A DNA stretch of 64,000 bases from Rhodoferax ferrireducens (lineage in GTDB: Bacteria; Pseudomonadota; Gammaproteobacteria; Burkholderiales; Burkholderiaceae_C): the NCBI RefSeq assembly GCF_003347515.1, contig NZ_QEII01000314.1:1-64000 (forward strand), in the 5' to 3' direction. The position numbers and the translations under genes are program-made. This document shows positions 27,031-36,439 of this stretch, one piece after another (position 1 is the first letter of the stretch; every line of letters begins with the position of its first letter). The notes under the pieces were generated by a model that saw nothing but the letters and a program-made list of their open reading frames with translations, was not told the origin of the DNA and did not search any database.

Positions 27031-28479
27031 TCAGCCATGCTGGATGGCGATGGTCTTGACCGTGGTGAAGCCGCGCAAGCCCTCGAAGGCTTTTTCGCGG
27101 CCGTAGCCCGAATGTTTCATGCCGCCAAAGGGCAGCTCGATGCCGCCGCCAGCGCCGTAGTTGTTGATGAACACCTGGCCGGCCTCGATGCGGTGTGCCA
27201 CGCGCAACTGGCGTGCGCCGTCGCGCGTCCACACCGCTGCCGTCAGGCCAAAGGGCGTGCCGTTCGCGATCTCAATGGCTTCCTCCTCGCCGTCAAAACT
27301 CATCGCCGCCAGTACCGGGCCGAAGACCTCGGCTTGCGCAATCGTGTGCGTCGGGGGCACGGCACCGAGCAGCATCGGTTCGAAGAAAAAACCACCTTTT
27401 GGCGCGCCCGTCACCAGGCGGGCCCGTGCCGCCACTTGCACGCCGTCGCCGCAGGCCGCGTCCACCATGGCCTGCACGCGTTCAAACTGCTTGCGGTTGA
27501 TCAGCGGGCCACAGTCGGGGCCTTGCAGGCCCGGGCCGGTCGTCAAGGCCTCGAAGCGGTCCTTCAGCAGCGCCATGACTTGGGCATAAATGGCACGATC
27601 GATCAGTACCCGGCTGCCGGCGGCACAGGTCTGGCCGGCGTTCTGCACGATGGCGTTTACCACCACCGGCAGCGCCAGGTCCAGATCGGCATCGGCGAAC
27701 AGGATTTGCGGCGACTTGCCGCCCAGCTCCAGCGTCACCGGCACATGGTTGACCGCAGCGGCCTGCGCCACGGCGGTGCCGGTCTGCGGCGAGCCGGTGA
27801 AGGAAATATGGTTGATGCCGGTGTGTCCGGCCAGCGCCGCGCCGGCCTCCATGCCGAGGCCGCAGACGATATTCAGCGCACCCGCAGGCAGGCCGGCCTC
27901 CAGCGCCAGCGCGGCGATGCGTAGCGGCGTCAGGCAGGCGTCTTCGGCCGGTTTCACGACGCAGGCATTGCCGGCGGCCAGCGCGCCACCGACCGAGCGG
28001 CCGAAGATTTGCGCCGGGTAGTTCCACGGAATGATGTGGCCGGTGACGCCGTGCGGCACGCGCACCGCCAGCACGGTCGAGCCCTGCGCATAGGGAATGG
28101 TCTCGCCGTGCAGCTTGTCGGCCGCGCCGGCGTAGTACTCGAAGTAGCGCGCGCAGGCCGTGATGTCGGCTTGCGCCTGCTGGATCGGCTTGCCGGTGTC
28201 GCGGCACTCCAGTTCGGCCAGCGCGGCGTGCTGCCGCAGGATCAGGTGGGAGAGCCGCATCATGATGCGGCCACGCTCGGTGGCCGTGGTGCGGCCCCAG
28301 GCGCCGCGGTAGGCAGCCCGTGCCGCTGCCACGGCGGCGTCCACGTCGCGCGTCTCGCTGCGCGGCAGGGTGGTGAAGACCTCGCCGTTGGACGGGTCGA
28401 GCACGTCCAGCGTGCGCCCCGAGAGGGCGGCGCAATGCTCGCCGGCGATGAAGTTGCGTTGGGCTTCGATTGGTGTCAT
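27031..28479 (-). CDS. aldehyde dehydrogenase family protein
   Basis: A 482-residue NAD(P)-dependent aldehyde dehydrogenase. The catalytic Glu lies in VTLELGGKSPQI and the nucleophile Cys in QNAGQTCAAGSRVL. The C-terminus FGGMKHSGYGREKAFEGLRG is typical of betaine- and gamma-aminobutyraldehyde-like groups. It could oxidise a sugar-derived aldehyde such as glycolaldehyde or apiose-type aldose. It sits 45 bases after the TRAP permease gene and 31 before the SDR gene. Confidence 0.88.
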   Translation of the reverse strand: MTPIEAQRNFIAGEHCAALSGRTLDVLDPSNGEVFTTLPRSETRDVDAAVAAARAAYRGAWGRTTATERGRIMMRLSHLILRQHAALAELECRDTGKPIQQAQADITACARYFEYYAGAADKLHGETIPYAQGSTVLAVRVPHGVTGHIIPWNYPAQIFGRSVGGALAAGNACVVKPAEDACLTPLRIAALALEAGLPAGALNIVCGLGMEAGAALAGHTGINHISFTGSPQTGTAVAQAAAVNHVPVTLELGGKSPQILFADADLDLALPVVVNAIVQNAGQTCAAGSRVLIDRAIYAQVMALLKDRFEALTTGPGLQGPDCGPLINRKQFERVQAMVDAACGDGVQVAARARLVTGAPKGGFFFEPMLLGAVPPTHTIAQAEVFGPVLAAMSFDGEEEAIEIANGTPFGLTAAVWTRDGARQLRVAHRIEAGQVFINNYGAGGGIELPFGGMKHSGYGREKAFEGLRGFTTVKTIAIQHG

Positions 28480-28524
28480 GGCATGGCTCCCAAAATCAGA
28501 AAAAAGAGGTGAGTGGCCGCGGCA

Positions 28525-29808
28525 TCACTTCGGCGGATAAACCAGGTCGCGCAGCGCCAGGCTGATGTCGGGCACGTAGGTGACGAGCATCAGGCAGGCG
28601 ATGATCACCAGCACGAAAGGCAGCAGGTGGCGCACGATCTGGTCCAGCGAAATCCGGGCCACCGTGCAGGCCGCAAACAGGTTCACGCCGAACGGCGGCG
28701 TGATCATGCCCAGCGCCAGGTTCACCACCATGATGGTGCCGAAGTGCACCGGGTCCACGCCGAAGTGGCGCGCGACCGGCACCAGGATTGGCGCCAGCAC
28801 GATGATGGCGGCAGAGGTCTCGATGAACATGCCGATGACGAACAGCGCCGCGTTGACGCCCAGCAAAAACCACATCGGCGACTTCAGCACTTCGGTCAGC
28901 CAGGCGCCCAGCGCCTCCGGCACACCGGCGCGCGTGATCAGGAAGGCGAACAGCCCCGCGTTGGCGATGATGAACATGATGATCGCGCTGGAGATCACCG
29001 ATTTGCGAAAGACCACCACCAGGTCCTTGAGCTCCAGCTCGCGGTGAATGAGCAGCCCCACCGTCAGCGCATAAAACACCGCCACCACCGAGGCCTCGGT
29101 GGGCGTGAAGATACCGCCGTAGATGCCACCCAGAATGATCACCGGCATCAACAGTGCCCAGCCAGCCTTGAGCGTGGCGACGCGCACCGGCAACCGGCCG
29201 TCGCCATCGCGCTTGCCCCAGCCCTTGTAGCGGCAGTACAGGTGCACAAACAGCATCAGCGCGGCACCGATCAACAGGCCCGGCCCGAAACCGGCAATGA
29301 ACAGTTCGCCGATGGACACTTCGGCCGAGACGCCGTACAGAATCATCGGGATCGACGGCGGAATGATCACGCCGAGTTCGGCCGAGGTCGCCTGCAGCGC
29401 CGCCGCGTAGGCGGTGGGGTAACCGTGCTTGATCAGCGCCGGGATCAGGATGGCGCCGATGGCGAAGGTCGTGGCCACCGAGGAGCCCGACACGGCGGCA
29501 AAAATCATGCAGGTCAGCACGCAGGTCATCGGCAGCCCGCCCTGCACGCCGCCGACCAGCGACTTGGCGAACTCCACCAGCCGGCGCGAGATGCCGCCGG
29601 TTTCCATCAGGTTGCCGGCCAGGATGAAGAAGGGCACCGCCGCGAGCGGAAACTTGTCGATCGCTGTGAACATTTCCTTGGGCGCGAGCACCAGCTTGTC
29701 GGCGTCGAACAGCGCCAGGCCCAGCATGGCCGAGCCGCCGATGGCCACGGCAATGGAGACGCTCAGCGCGAACGCGAGCACCATGGAGATCAAGAGTGTG
29801 ACGGGCAT
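28525..29808 (-). CDS. TRAP transporter large permease (DctM type)
   Basis: A 427-residue membrane protein with about 12 helices. The conserved FILAGNLMETGGISRRLV and the IIPPSIPMILYGV loop place it in the DctM family, the Na+-coupled translocating subunit of TRAP importers. It works with the DctQ and DctP proteins encoded just upstream in the same operon. Confidence 0.92.
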   Translation of the reverse strand: MPVTLLISMVLAFALSVSIAVAIGGSAMLGLALFDADKLVLAPKEMFTAIDKFPLAAVPFFILAGNLMETGGISRRLVEFAKSLVGGVQGGLPMTCVLTCMIFAAVSGSSVATTFAIGAILIPALIKHGYPTAYAAALQATSAELGVIIPPSIPMILYGVSAEVSIGELFIAGFGPGLLIGAALMLFVHLYCRYKGWGKRDGDGRLPVRVATLKAGWALLMPVIILGGIYGGIFTPTEASVVAVFYALTVGLLIHRELELKDLVVVFRKSVISSAIIMFIIANAGLFAFLITRAGVPEALGAWLTEVLKSPMWFLLGVNAALFVIGMFIETSAAIIVLAPILVPVARHFGVDPVHFGTIMVVNLALGMITPPFGVNLFAACTVARISLDQIVRHLLPFVLVIIACLMLVTYVPDISLALRDLVYPPK

Positions 29809-29817
29809 GGCAGCTTC

Positions 29818-30321
29818 CTACTGGGCGTTTTCAAGTTCTTCGTTCATTGGGTCGATGTGCTGGGCGAGCACCGCCAACACCGCCAGGGCCGCCCCGACCG
29901 GCAGCGCGGCGTAGGCCCAGGCCATCGACAGCTCCATGCTGGCAAAGGTCTGGAAGCGCACCCGCCACACCAGCTCGATGCCGAACCACATCAGCGCCAG
30001 CAAAAAGGCCAGCGACACCAGCGTGATCAGCGCGCGCACCGCCTGGCGCCACCAGCCGCGCGACACGCGCAGCATCAGGTCCACCGACACCAGCGCGCCC
30101 CGGCGAAACGCCACCACCACGCCCAGCATCACGCACCAGATCAACAAGCGCCGCATCGCCTCCTCGGTCCAGGTCGAGGGTTGCGAGAGCACAAAGCGCG
30201 CCACCACCTGCCACAGCCCGAGGCAGCAAATCACCGCCAGCAGCAGACAGGCGAGGTTCAAGGCGACGCTGGTGGTGCGCCGGTCGAGCGCGAGCACGCC
30301 GGTCCGCAGGCTGGCGTTCAT
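29818..30321 (-). CDS. TRAP transporter small permease (DctQ type)
   Basis: A 167-residue protein with four predicted helices. TWTEEAMRRLLIWCVMLG and the AFRRGALVSVDL segment are typical of DctQ. It stabilises the large permease and couples it to the binding protein. It overlaps the end of the binding-protein gene by 4 bases and precedes the large permease by 9. Confidence 0.9.
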   Translation of the reverse strand: MNASLRTGVLALDRRTTSVALNLACLLLAVICCLGLWQVVARFVLSQPSTWTEEAMRRLLIWCVMLGVVVAFRRGALVSVDLMLRVSRGWWRQAVRALITLVSLAFLLALMWFGIELVWRVRFQTFASMELSMAWAYAALPVGAALAVLAVLAQHIDPMNEELENAQ

Positions 30322-31295
30322 TTCACCGCCTGAATCGCGGCGATGCGCTCGGCGCCGAACTCCTTGGCGAAGTTGGCGTAGGCCGGTATCACCGCCTTGC
30401 GGAAGCTCTCGCCGTCCACCTTTTCAACCACCTGCATGCCGTCCTTCTTCAGTTGGGCGATGCCATTGGCCTCGTCGTCGTTCACGCGCTTGCGCTGCGC
30501 CACGGCGGCTTTCTGCGCGGCCGCGAGGAAGACCTTGCGGTCCGCCTCCGACAGCTTGCCCCAGACCGTGGGCGACAAGATCAGCACCGCCGGTGAGTAG
30601 ACATGGCCGGTCAGCGACAGGTATTTTTGCACCTGCGAAAACTTGGACGAAAGAATCACCGGAATCGGGTTCTCCTGGCCGTCCACCGTGCCCTGTTGCA
30701 GTGCCGTGAACAGTTCCGGAAAGGCCATAGGCGTGGGCAGCAGACCGAAGGTGCGGTAGCCGTCCATGTGCACCTTGTTTTCCATGGTGCGAATCTTCAA
30801 GCCCGAGGCGTCGCTGGCCTGCAGGATGGCGCGCTTGTTGTTGGTCATGTGGCGAAAGCCGTTCTCGGTCCAGGCCAGGCCCATCAGGCCCTTGGCCTGC
30901 ATCTTCTTCAGCAGCTCCTGCCCGATCGGGCCATCCATTACCTTGCGGGCGTGGTCGTAGTCGCGAAACAGAAAGGGAATGTCCACCACCCGCGTTTCCG
31001 CCACAAAGTTGCCCAGCGGACCGGTTGAGGTGTTGACCAGGTCCTGCGTGCCGAGCTGCACCGATTCAATCATCTCGCGCTCGCCGCCGAGTGCCGAGTT
31101 GGGATAGTGCTGGCATTTGTAGCGGTCCTGCGTGCCCTTCTCGATCTCGTCGCAGAAGGTCGTCGCGCCGACGCCGTAATGCGAGTCCTTGGGCGGCGTG
31201 TAGCCGATCTTCAGGATGGTCTGGGCGCCGGCGCTGCCGGCAAGAGCCATCAAGGTGGCCAGGGTAGCGAGGCGAAAGGTGGAACGTGAGGTCAT
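30318..31295 (-). CDS. TRAP transporter substrate-binding protein (DctP type)
   Basis: A 325-residue periplasmic binding protein. A signal peptide (cleavage near GSAGAQ-T, residue 25) is followed by ILKIGYTPPKDSHYGVG and, later, GLKIRTMENKVHMDGYRTFG, which carries the conserved Arg that binds the substrate carboxylate. The ligand is therefore an organic or sugar acid. As first of the three transporter genes, 58 bases after the ApnO-like gene, it probably feeds the pathway encoded downstream. Confidence 0.92.
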   Translation of the reverse strand: MTSRSTFRLATLATLMALAGSAGAQTILKIGYTPPKDSHYGVGATTFCDEIEKGTQDRYKCQHYPNSALGGEREMIESVQLGTQDLVNTSTGPLGNFVAETRVVDIPFLFRDYDHARKVMDGPIGQELLKKMQAKGLMGLAWTENGFRHMTNNKRAILQASDASGLKIRTMENKVHMDGYRTFGLLPTPMAFPELFTALQQGTVDGQENPIPVILSSKFSQVQKYLSLTGHVYSPAVLILSPTVWGKLSEADRKVFLAAAQKAAVAQRKRVNDDEANGIAQLKKDGMQVVEKVDGESFRKAVIPAYANFAKEFGAERIAAIQAVK

Positions 31296-31353
31296 GTTTG
31301 TCTCCTAATGAAAAGGCATGCTGGAACCAAGGGGGGGCCGGGAACGCGAAAAC

Positions 31354-32184
31354 TCAGGTGATGCGGCGGATGCTGTCGGCGATCTCGTCGCGGTCGAACA
31401 CTTTTTTCCAGTCGTCGCGCATCAGGCGCGGCTTGCCGAAAGTGATGGCCTTGTTGCAGGCATCGGAGAACTGGCCCGGAATTTCCTTGAATATGACGGC
31501 CGCCAGAATCGTCATGTGGCCGAGCAGAAAGTCGCGCGCCGCGTCCTTGGGCACACCGCGCGCCACCACCTCGTCCATCGCTTCGCGCATCACGTCCAGC
31601 AGGGTGGCGCAGACGGTTTCGGACAGGCCCGGCTCCAGCAAAGCCATCTGGTCGACCGTGAGGCGATAGGAGCGCAGGATGGGCTGGTAAATCACCTTGG
31701 CCACCGCCTCGCCGAGTTCGAAATCGGCGTCCGTACCTTGCATCAGCGCGCTGACGATGGACTGCTTGGCGTGGGCGCCGCCGAAGAAGTCGCGCCGCGC
31801 CTCGGGCGTGCTTTCGTCGTTGAAGATCGGCGGATGGCAGGGATGGGCGACGAAGTAAACCAGGTCCGGCCGGTTCGGCAGGTGGCCGGCGAAGGGCGCG
31901 GCAGCGTCCAAGGTGATCACCATCGTGCCGGGCTGCAGCAGCGGCGAGATCTCGGCCGCTATTTTGCCGATCAAAGTGTCGGGCACCGCGAGGATCACGA
32001 CCTGGGCGCCGTCCAGCGCGGCCTCGACCGACACGCAATCAATGCCCAACTCGTCCTTGAGCCGCTGGCGGCCGGTGGCGCCGACCTCGACATGGCGCAC
32101 CCGGTAGTCCGAACCCTGCAGGTTCTTGGCCAGCCGGCAGCCCATTTTTCCTCCGGCGCCGAAGAGGGCGATGGTCGTATTCAT
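31354..32184 (-). CDS. ApnO-like D-apionate oxidoisomerase (6-phosphogluconate dehydrogenase-like)
   Basis: A 276-residue protein with a Rossmann start ALFGAGGKMGCRLAKNLQ, then PCHPPIFNDE and MLRDDWKKV-like LMRDDWKKVFDRDEIADSI at the end. From memory of the D-apiose work, ApnO proteins of this length and pattern convert D-apionate to 3-oxo-isoapionate with NAD. That assignment rests on recall of family sequence plus the neighbouring kinase and RuBisCO-like genes. It is the first gene of the operon, with a candidate promoter about 70-98 bases upstream. Confidence 0.78.
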   Translation of the reverse strand: MNTTIALFGAGGKMGCRLAKNLQGSDYRVRHVEVGATGRQRLKDELGIDCVSVEAALDGAQVVILAVPDTLIGKIAAEISPLLQPGTMVITLDAAAPFAGHLPNRPDLVYFVAHPCHPPIFNDESTPEARRDFFGGAHAKQSIVSALMQGTDADFELGEAVAKVIYQPILRSYRLTVDQMALLEPGLSETVCATLLDVMREAMDEVVARGVPKDAARDFLLGHMTILAAVIFKEIPGQFSDACNKAITFGKPRLMRDDWKKVFDRDEIADSIRRIT

Positions 32185-32253
32185 TTTTTCAGACTCCAGT
32201 TGGTGGTGAGTGGAAGCACACCTCTTTCACGAGGAAAGTGCTGATGTGGTCTG

Positions 32254-32282
32254 ATGGTATGATGAGTATGTCAATAGGTCAA
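32254..32282 (-). promoter_or_regulatory. candidate sigma-70 promoter of the acid-sugar operon
   Basis: On the minus strand TTGACC and TACCAT are 17 bases apart, giving a leader of roughly 60 bases before the ApnO-like ATG. The repeated GGTCAA/GTCAA and CATAC blocks within it could serve the GntR-type regulator, but I cannot define a clean palindrome. Confidence 0.4.
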
Positions 32283-32391
32283 CATGGTGGAAACCCGAAT
32301 GGCTAGAGGCCGGCTGGCCAGTAGCGCGTGCGCGGCGTCTTTATAAAGATAATTGCGAAGCCGCGCCCTTGGCGCCTACCGGAAAACCACC

Positions 32392-33258
32392 ATGAACTTT
32401 GGACTTGTCGCACACCGATTGCACCGGCTCGGCCCGGACAGCAGCTTGCTGCACTGGGCGCGCGTTTGCGAGCCTGCCTTGCGTGCTCTCGGCTGGGGCC
32501 TGCACGCCACCGGCGGCGCCCATGACGCACTGTCGAAGTACAAATTGCTGGAGAGTCAACTCGTGCCCGTGGGCAACGGCCGCGACGGGGGGCTGATGCG
32601 CCTGGTGTCGCGCATGGCCGGCGGCCTGGTGCCGCAGGATGCGCTGGACGGCGTGTTTTTCCTGATCGACCCGGTCGACCCGACCTCGATTTACCCCGAA
32701 GCCCAGGCGCTCAAACGCCAGTGCGTGATTCACGGCAAACCGTTTGTGGCCACGCTGGCGGGCGCGATTGAATGGGTGGCGGTGGAACTGCGCAGCGCCG
32801 GGCTGAACGCGCTGAGCCTGCCCGAGGCCGCGCCCCTGTTTGACCTCGAATCCCAGGTGCTCGCCCTGATCGCTCACGATGCGCTGAAAAACAAGATGGT
32901 GGCCTTTGCCGCCGAGCATTTCGACACCCTGTCGCGCTTTGCCGGCCGCGTGGCCACCGGCACCACTGGCAGCCGCTTGAACGAGATGGCCTGGTCGCGT
33001 GGTTGGCCCGCATCCCAGCCATGGGTCACCTGCTACCAGAGCGGCCCGCTGGGCGGCGACGCGCAGATTGCTGAACTGGTGCTGGACCAGCGGTGCCAGA
33101 AAGTCATCTTTTTTGAAGACCCGCATGTGGCCCGCCAGCACGAGGCCGACATCCAGTTGCTGGAGCGCGCCGTGTGCAGCGCCCACCACGCCACCACCTG
33201 CTTCAATACCCCGGCCATGGCCACCCGCTGGGCGCAGGCCGTGTCGCGTCCGGTCTAG
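32392..33258 (+). CDS. mgsA: methylglyoxal synthase with two tandem MGS domains
   Basis: A 288-residue protein, about twice the usual 150. The C-terminal half is a full methylglyoxal synthase: LIAHDALKNKM, VATGTTGSRL, SGPLGGDAQIAELV and FFEDPHVARQHEAD keep the His, Asp, Lys and Thr positions of the E. coli enzyme. The N-terminal half repeats the fold (LVAHRLHRLG, LHATGGAH, GVFFLIDPVDPTSIYPEAQA) but lacks the catalytic Asp and His. The enzyme turns dihydroxyacetone phosphate into methylglyoxal and phosphate. The first domain may be regulatory or structural. Confidence 0.82.
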   Translation: MNFGLVAHRLHRLGPDSSLLHWARVCEPALRALGWGLHATGGAHDALSKYKLLESQLVPVGNGRDGGLMRLVSRMAGGLVPQDALDGVFFLIDPVDPTSIYPEAQALKRQCVIHGKPFVATLAGAIEWVAVELRSAGLNALSLPEAAPLFDLESQVLALIAHDALKNKMVAFAAEHFDTLSRFAGRVATGTTGSRLNEMAWSRGWPASQPWVTCYQSGPLGGDAQIAELVLDQRCQKVIFFEDPHVARQHEADIQLLERAVCSAHHATTCFNTPAMATRWAQAVSRPV

Positions 33259-33286
33259 CGTTTTTCCGGTCGCAGGAAGCGCAACG

Positions 33287-34570
33287 ATGATCGATTCCTT
33301 CCTGGGCGGGCTGTCTCCGGTTCCGGCGTGGATGTTTTTCGCCGTCGTTGCCCTGCTGGTGATCATCATCTGGTCGATCAGGCGTCATCGCAGCCCCAGG
33401 CTGCGCATCGAATGTGCTGACTCCATCGCAGATCTCATTCCTTCACTGGCCGGCTTGACACTGGGCACAGCCGTTGCCGGCAACTCCGTCGAATTGCTTG
33501 AGAACGGCGCTTTTTTTGAGGTGCTGCTGGCGCGCATCGGCGCCGCACAGAAGTCAGTGCACTTCGAAACCTTCTTGTGGAAAGAAGGGCGGCTGGGCCA
33601 GCGCGTGGCCAACGCGCTGTCGGAGCGCGCCCGCGCCGGCTTGAAGGTGCGTGTTCTGCTCGATGCGACGGGTTCCCGGAGAATGGGCAAGGGCACCCAG
33701 CGCCAGATGGAAGAAGCCGGCTGCAAGGTCGCGTTTTTCCATGAAAAGAAGTTTCGCAATATCGGCGTGCTGAACGACCGCGATCACCGCAAGCTCGTGG
33801 TCATCGACGGCCGCGAAGCCTTTGTCGGTGGCCATTGCATCGTCGACACCTGGCTGGGCGACGCCCAGGACAACCAACACTACGCCGACCTCAGCGTGCA
33901 CTTGCACGGCCCCATCGTGAACAATGTGCAGGCCGCGTTCAGCGAAAACTGGGGCGGACAAACCGGAGAGTTGTTCGTCGGCGACGACGTGTTCCCGACG
34001 CTGGCACCGGCCGGCGACATATTGATCCACGCGGCGTACGCCAAGCCGGAAGGCTCGGCCCCGGCCGTGAAGATTCTTCACCACACCGCCATCTGCCTGG
34101 CCCGCAAGCGCATTTGGATTCAGAACCCCTATTTCATCCCCAAGCCCGAAGCGATTGACGCGTTCGGCGAGGCCGTGAAACGCGGCGTTGACGTGCGTGT
34201 GTTGATGCCCTCGACCAGTGGCTCGGACAACCCGATGGTGCAGCACGCCGGGCACCGCAACTTCGAAAAGCTGCTGCGCTGCGGCGTGCGCCTGTTCGAG
34301 TACCCGCACACGCTGCTGCACCAGAAAGTGATGACGGTCGATGGCGTGTGGAGCGCCATCGGCTCCAGCAATTTCGACGACCGGTCCTTCGACACCAATG
34401 ACGAAATAACGCTGGGCATCAAGGACGCCGCGATCGCGCAGCAGCTCGATGCCGTCTTCGAGAAGTACGCCCCGCACTGCAAGGAGATCGAGTTGGCGGC
34501 GTGGACCCAGCGCGGGCTGTGGCACAAGTTCAAAGACAACCTGTTTTACCTGTTCAACGAAATTCTCTGA
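33287..34570 (+). CDS. cardiolipin synthase-type phospholipase D family protein
   Basis: A 427-residue protein with one N-terminal membrane helix (about residues 12-30) and two phospholipase D motifs: HRKLVVIDG near residue 167 and HQKVMTVDG near 345, each with Gly-Ser/Asn followers. Such enzymes join two phosphatidylglycerols or use phosphatidylethanolamine. GGAAG lies 11 bases before the ATG at 33287. It follows mgsA by 28 bases. Confidence 0.9.
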   Translation: MIDSFLGGLSPVPAWMFFAVVALLVIIIWSIRRHRSPRLRIECADSIADLIPSLAGLTLGTAVAGNSVELLENGAFFEVLLARIGAAQKSVHFETFLWKEGRLGQRVANALSERARAGLKVRVLLDATGSRRMGKGTQRQMEEAGCKVAFFHEKKFRNIGVLNDRDHRKLVVIDGREAFVGGHCIVDTWLGDAQDNQHYADLSVHLHGPIVNNVQAAFSENWGGQTGELFVGDDVFPTLAPAGDILIHAAYAKPEGSAPAVKILHHTAICLARKRIWIQNPYFIPKPEAIDAFGEAVKRGVDVRVLMPSTSGSDNPMVQHAGHRNFEKLLRCGVRLFEYPHTLLHQKVMTVDGVWSAIGSSNFDDRSFDTNDEITLGIKDAAIAQQLDAVFEKYAPHCKEIELAAWTQRGLWHKFKDNLFYLFNEIL

Positions 34571-34584
34571 ACTGGAACAACCGT

Positions 34585-36318
34585 TCAGCTCGCCACCACC
34601 ACCCGGTTACGGCCGGCGCTCTTGGCCTCATAAAGCGCCCGGTCGGCCGCCAGCAGCAAGGCCTCCACCGTCGTGCCGTGCGTCGGAAACTGTGACAGGC
34701 CGATGGAAATCGTGACCGTTACCACTTCCTTGCCCGAGGCATGCAGCACCAGCTGCTCCACTTTTTGGCGCACCCGCTCCGCGCGCTCAAACGCCAGCTG
34801 GTCCGTGATGTCCGCCAGCACGATGGTGAACTCCTCGCCACCGTAGCGCGCCGCCACGTCGCTGCCGCGCGTCTGGCTTTGCAGCACCTGCGCCACCTCA
34901 CGCAGCACCTGATCGCCGACCTCATGCCCGTGCGTATCGTTAAAGCGCTTGAAGTGGTCAATGTCAATCATCATCAGCGCCAAACCTGCGTAGTCGCCCT
35001 TGGTCTGCTGGCGCAAGGCACGTATCAATGCGCGCTGCGATGACTCATCGAAGAACCGCCGGTTATACAGGCCCGTCAACACGTCGCGTATAGCGGCCTG
35101 GCGCAATGATTCACGCAGCTTCAGGTTGCCGATGGAGAAGCCAACCTGCTCCAGCGCAAAGCGCCGGCTGCCTTCGTTTTCCTGACTCTCTTGCGGGTCG
35201 CTCGCCGCGTCCGCCTCCAGCACCACGATGCCCAACAATTCACCGTAGGCCATCAGCGGCAAGCATTGAATATTGTTGTTGTTGTGCGCACTCGCGTACT
35301 CGGATTGCAGATGCGCGCAGGAGGCCGAACCGGTCTCAAACGGTTGCCGAAACGGCTGCCTCAGCCGCGCCGCCCAACACTCGTTGGGCTCGAAGTATTC
35401 GACGAATGATTTGTCACCCCAGGTGAAGGCCTGGCGCAAGGGGTCTTGCCCGGCCGTCGCCAGATAGAGCGAACCGCTTGCCGCCCGCATCAAAGGCGGC
35501 AGGTGCTGCTTGAGCAAGCCCGCGGCTTCATCCAGGTCCTCGCAAGACTGCAAAAAGCGGCTCAGCTCGGACAAACCGTGCACTTGCTCGTTGCGGGTGG
35601 CCGCCGCTGCCAGCAGTCGCGACAACTCGACGTTGCGCTGATCCATTTCCTGCTGGGCAGCGTCCTTTTGGACTGCCGCGTTTCGAAAGCGCTGAACCAA
35701 GCCGGCCAGCAAAAGCAGGTTAACCAAAATCGACACCCCCAATGTCAAATAGTAATTTCTGATTTCCTGCTCAATTTCGGCCTCCAACTGGCTCGTGCGG
35801 CGAGCCTGATCCGTGCCCAAGCCACGCCACGCCGCGCGCACCGCGTTCATGGTCTGGTTGTCCGTGTCTGTCAGGATCAACTCCACCGCTTCATCGGAGC
35901 GTCCTTCACTCTTCAGCTTCACGATACGGTCAAGGTCCTGCAACTTGGCCGCGATGGCCTTGTCCAGTGCGCCCAGCGGGGCGATGGCGGATGGGTCCTG
36001 GCTCAGCGCCACGCCGAGTGCGGCACGCGACACCCGCATTTGGGTCAGCGCGGTGTAGTACGGCTGCAGATAGGGCGCGCGGCCACTGAGCAGAAAACCG
36101 CGCTGCCCGGTTTCTGCGTCCAGCAGCTGGTTCATCAGGTCATTCAAGGCCTTGTTGACGACCAGAGAATGGGTATTCACCTCGCGCGAATCCGCCAGGC
36201 GGGACAGGCTGCGCTGCGTCAGCACCGCGGTGGCGAACATGGCCGCGATCAGCAGCACCCAAATGGCCGAGGTCAAATTCCAGTAGCGTTTAGTTGGATC
36301 GGTGCGTGCGAGCGACAT
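34585..36318 (-). CDS. diguanylate cyclase with CHASE3, GAF and GGDEF domains
   Basis: A 577-residue membrane signalling protein. Helices at about 14-36 and 192-210 enclose a periplasmic CHASE3 domain (LLDAETGQRGFLLSG). A GAF domain spans about 235-390, and the C-terminal GGDEF domain has the active motif RYGGEEF with an inhibitory site RGSD five residues before it. It should make cyclic di-GMP with product feedback. The ATG at 36318 is preferred because the membrane helix follows directly; an upstream in-frame ATG adds 23 residues. Confidence 0.9.
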   Translation of the reverse strand: MSLARTDPTKRYWNLTSAIWVLLIAAMFATAVLTQRSLSRLADSREVNTHSLVVNKALNDLMNQLLDAETGQRGFLLSGRAPYLQPYYTALTQMRVSRAALGVALSQDPSAIAPLGALDKAIAAKLQDLDRIVKLKSEGRSDEAVELILTDTDNQTMNAVRAAWRGLGTDQARRTSQLEAEIEQEIRNYYLTLGVSILVNLLLLAGLVQRFRNAAVQKDAAQQEMDQRNVELSRLLAAAATRNEQVHGLSELSRFLQSCEDLDEAAGLLKQHLPPLMRAASGSLYLATAGQDPLRQAFTWGDKSFVEYFEPNECWAARLRQPFRQPFETGSASCAHLQSEYASAHNNNNIQCLPLMAYGELLGIVVLEADAASDPQESQENEGSRRFALEQVGFSIGNLKLRESLRQAAIRDVLTGLYNRRFFDESSQRALIRALRQQTKGDYAGLALMMIDIDHFKRFNDTHGHEVGDQVLREVAQVLQSQTRGSDVAARYGGEEFTIVLADITDQLAFERAERVRQKVEQLVLHASGKEVVTVTISIGLSQFPTHGTTVEALLLAADRALYEAKSAGRNRVVVAS

Positions 36319-36439
36319 TGGCGATTCCCAGGTTTGAGGTCTATGGCCGACCTCTTGAAGCCAAGTAGAACAGCTTTGACTATGCACTGTTACAGGCCGT
36401 TTCTCTGTGCGGTGCCCCGCACAGCCACGCCCACCGGGC

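Noticed and set aside
28513..30333. 606-codon open frame on the plus strand across the TRAP permease genes
   Set aside because: Composition dominated by His, Gln, Arg and Asp is typical of antisense to membrane protein genes; the minus-strand genes are clear.
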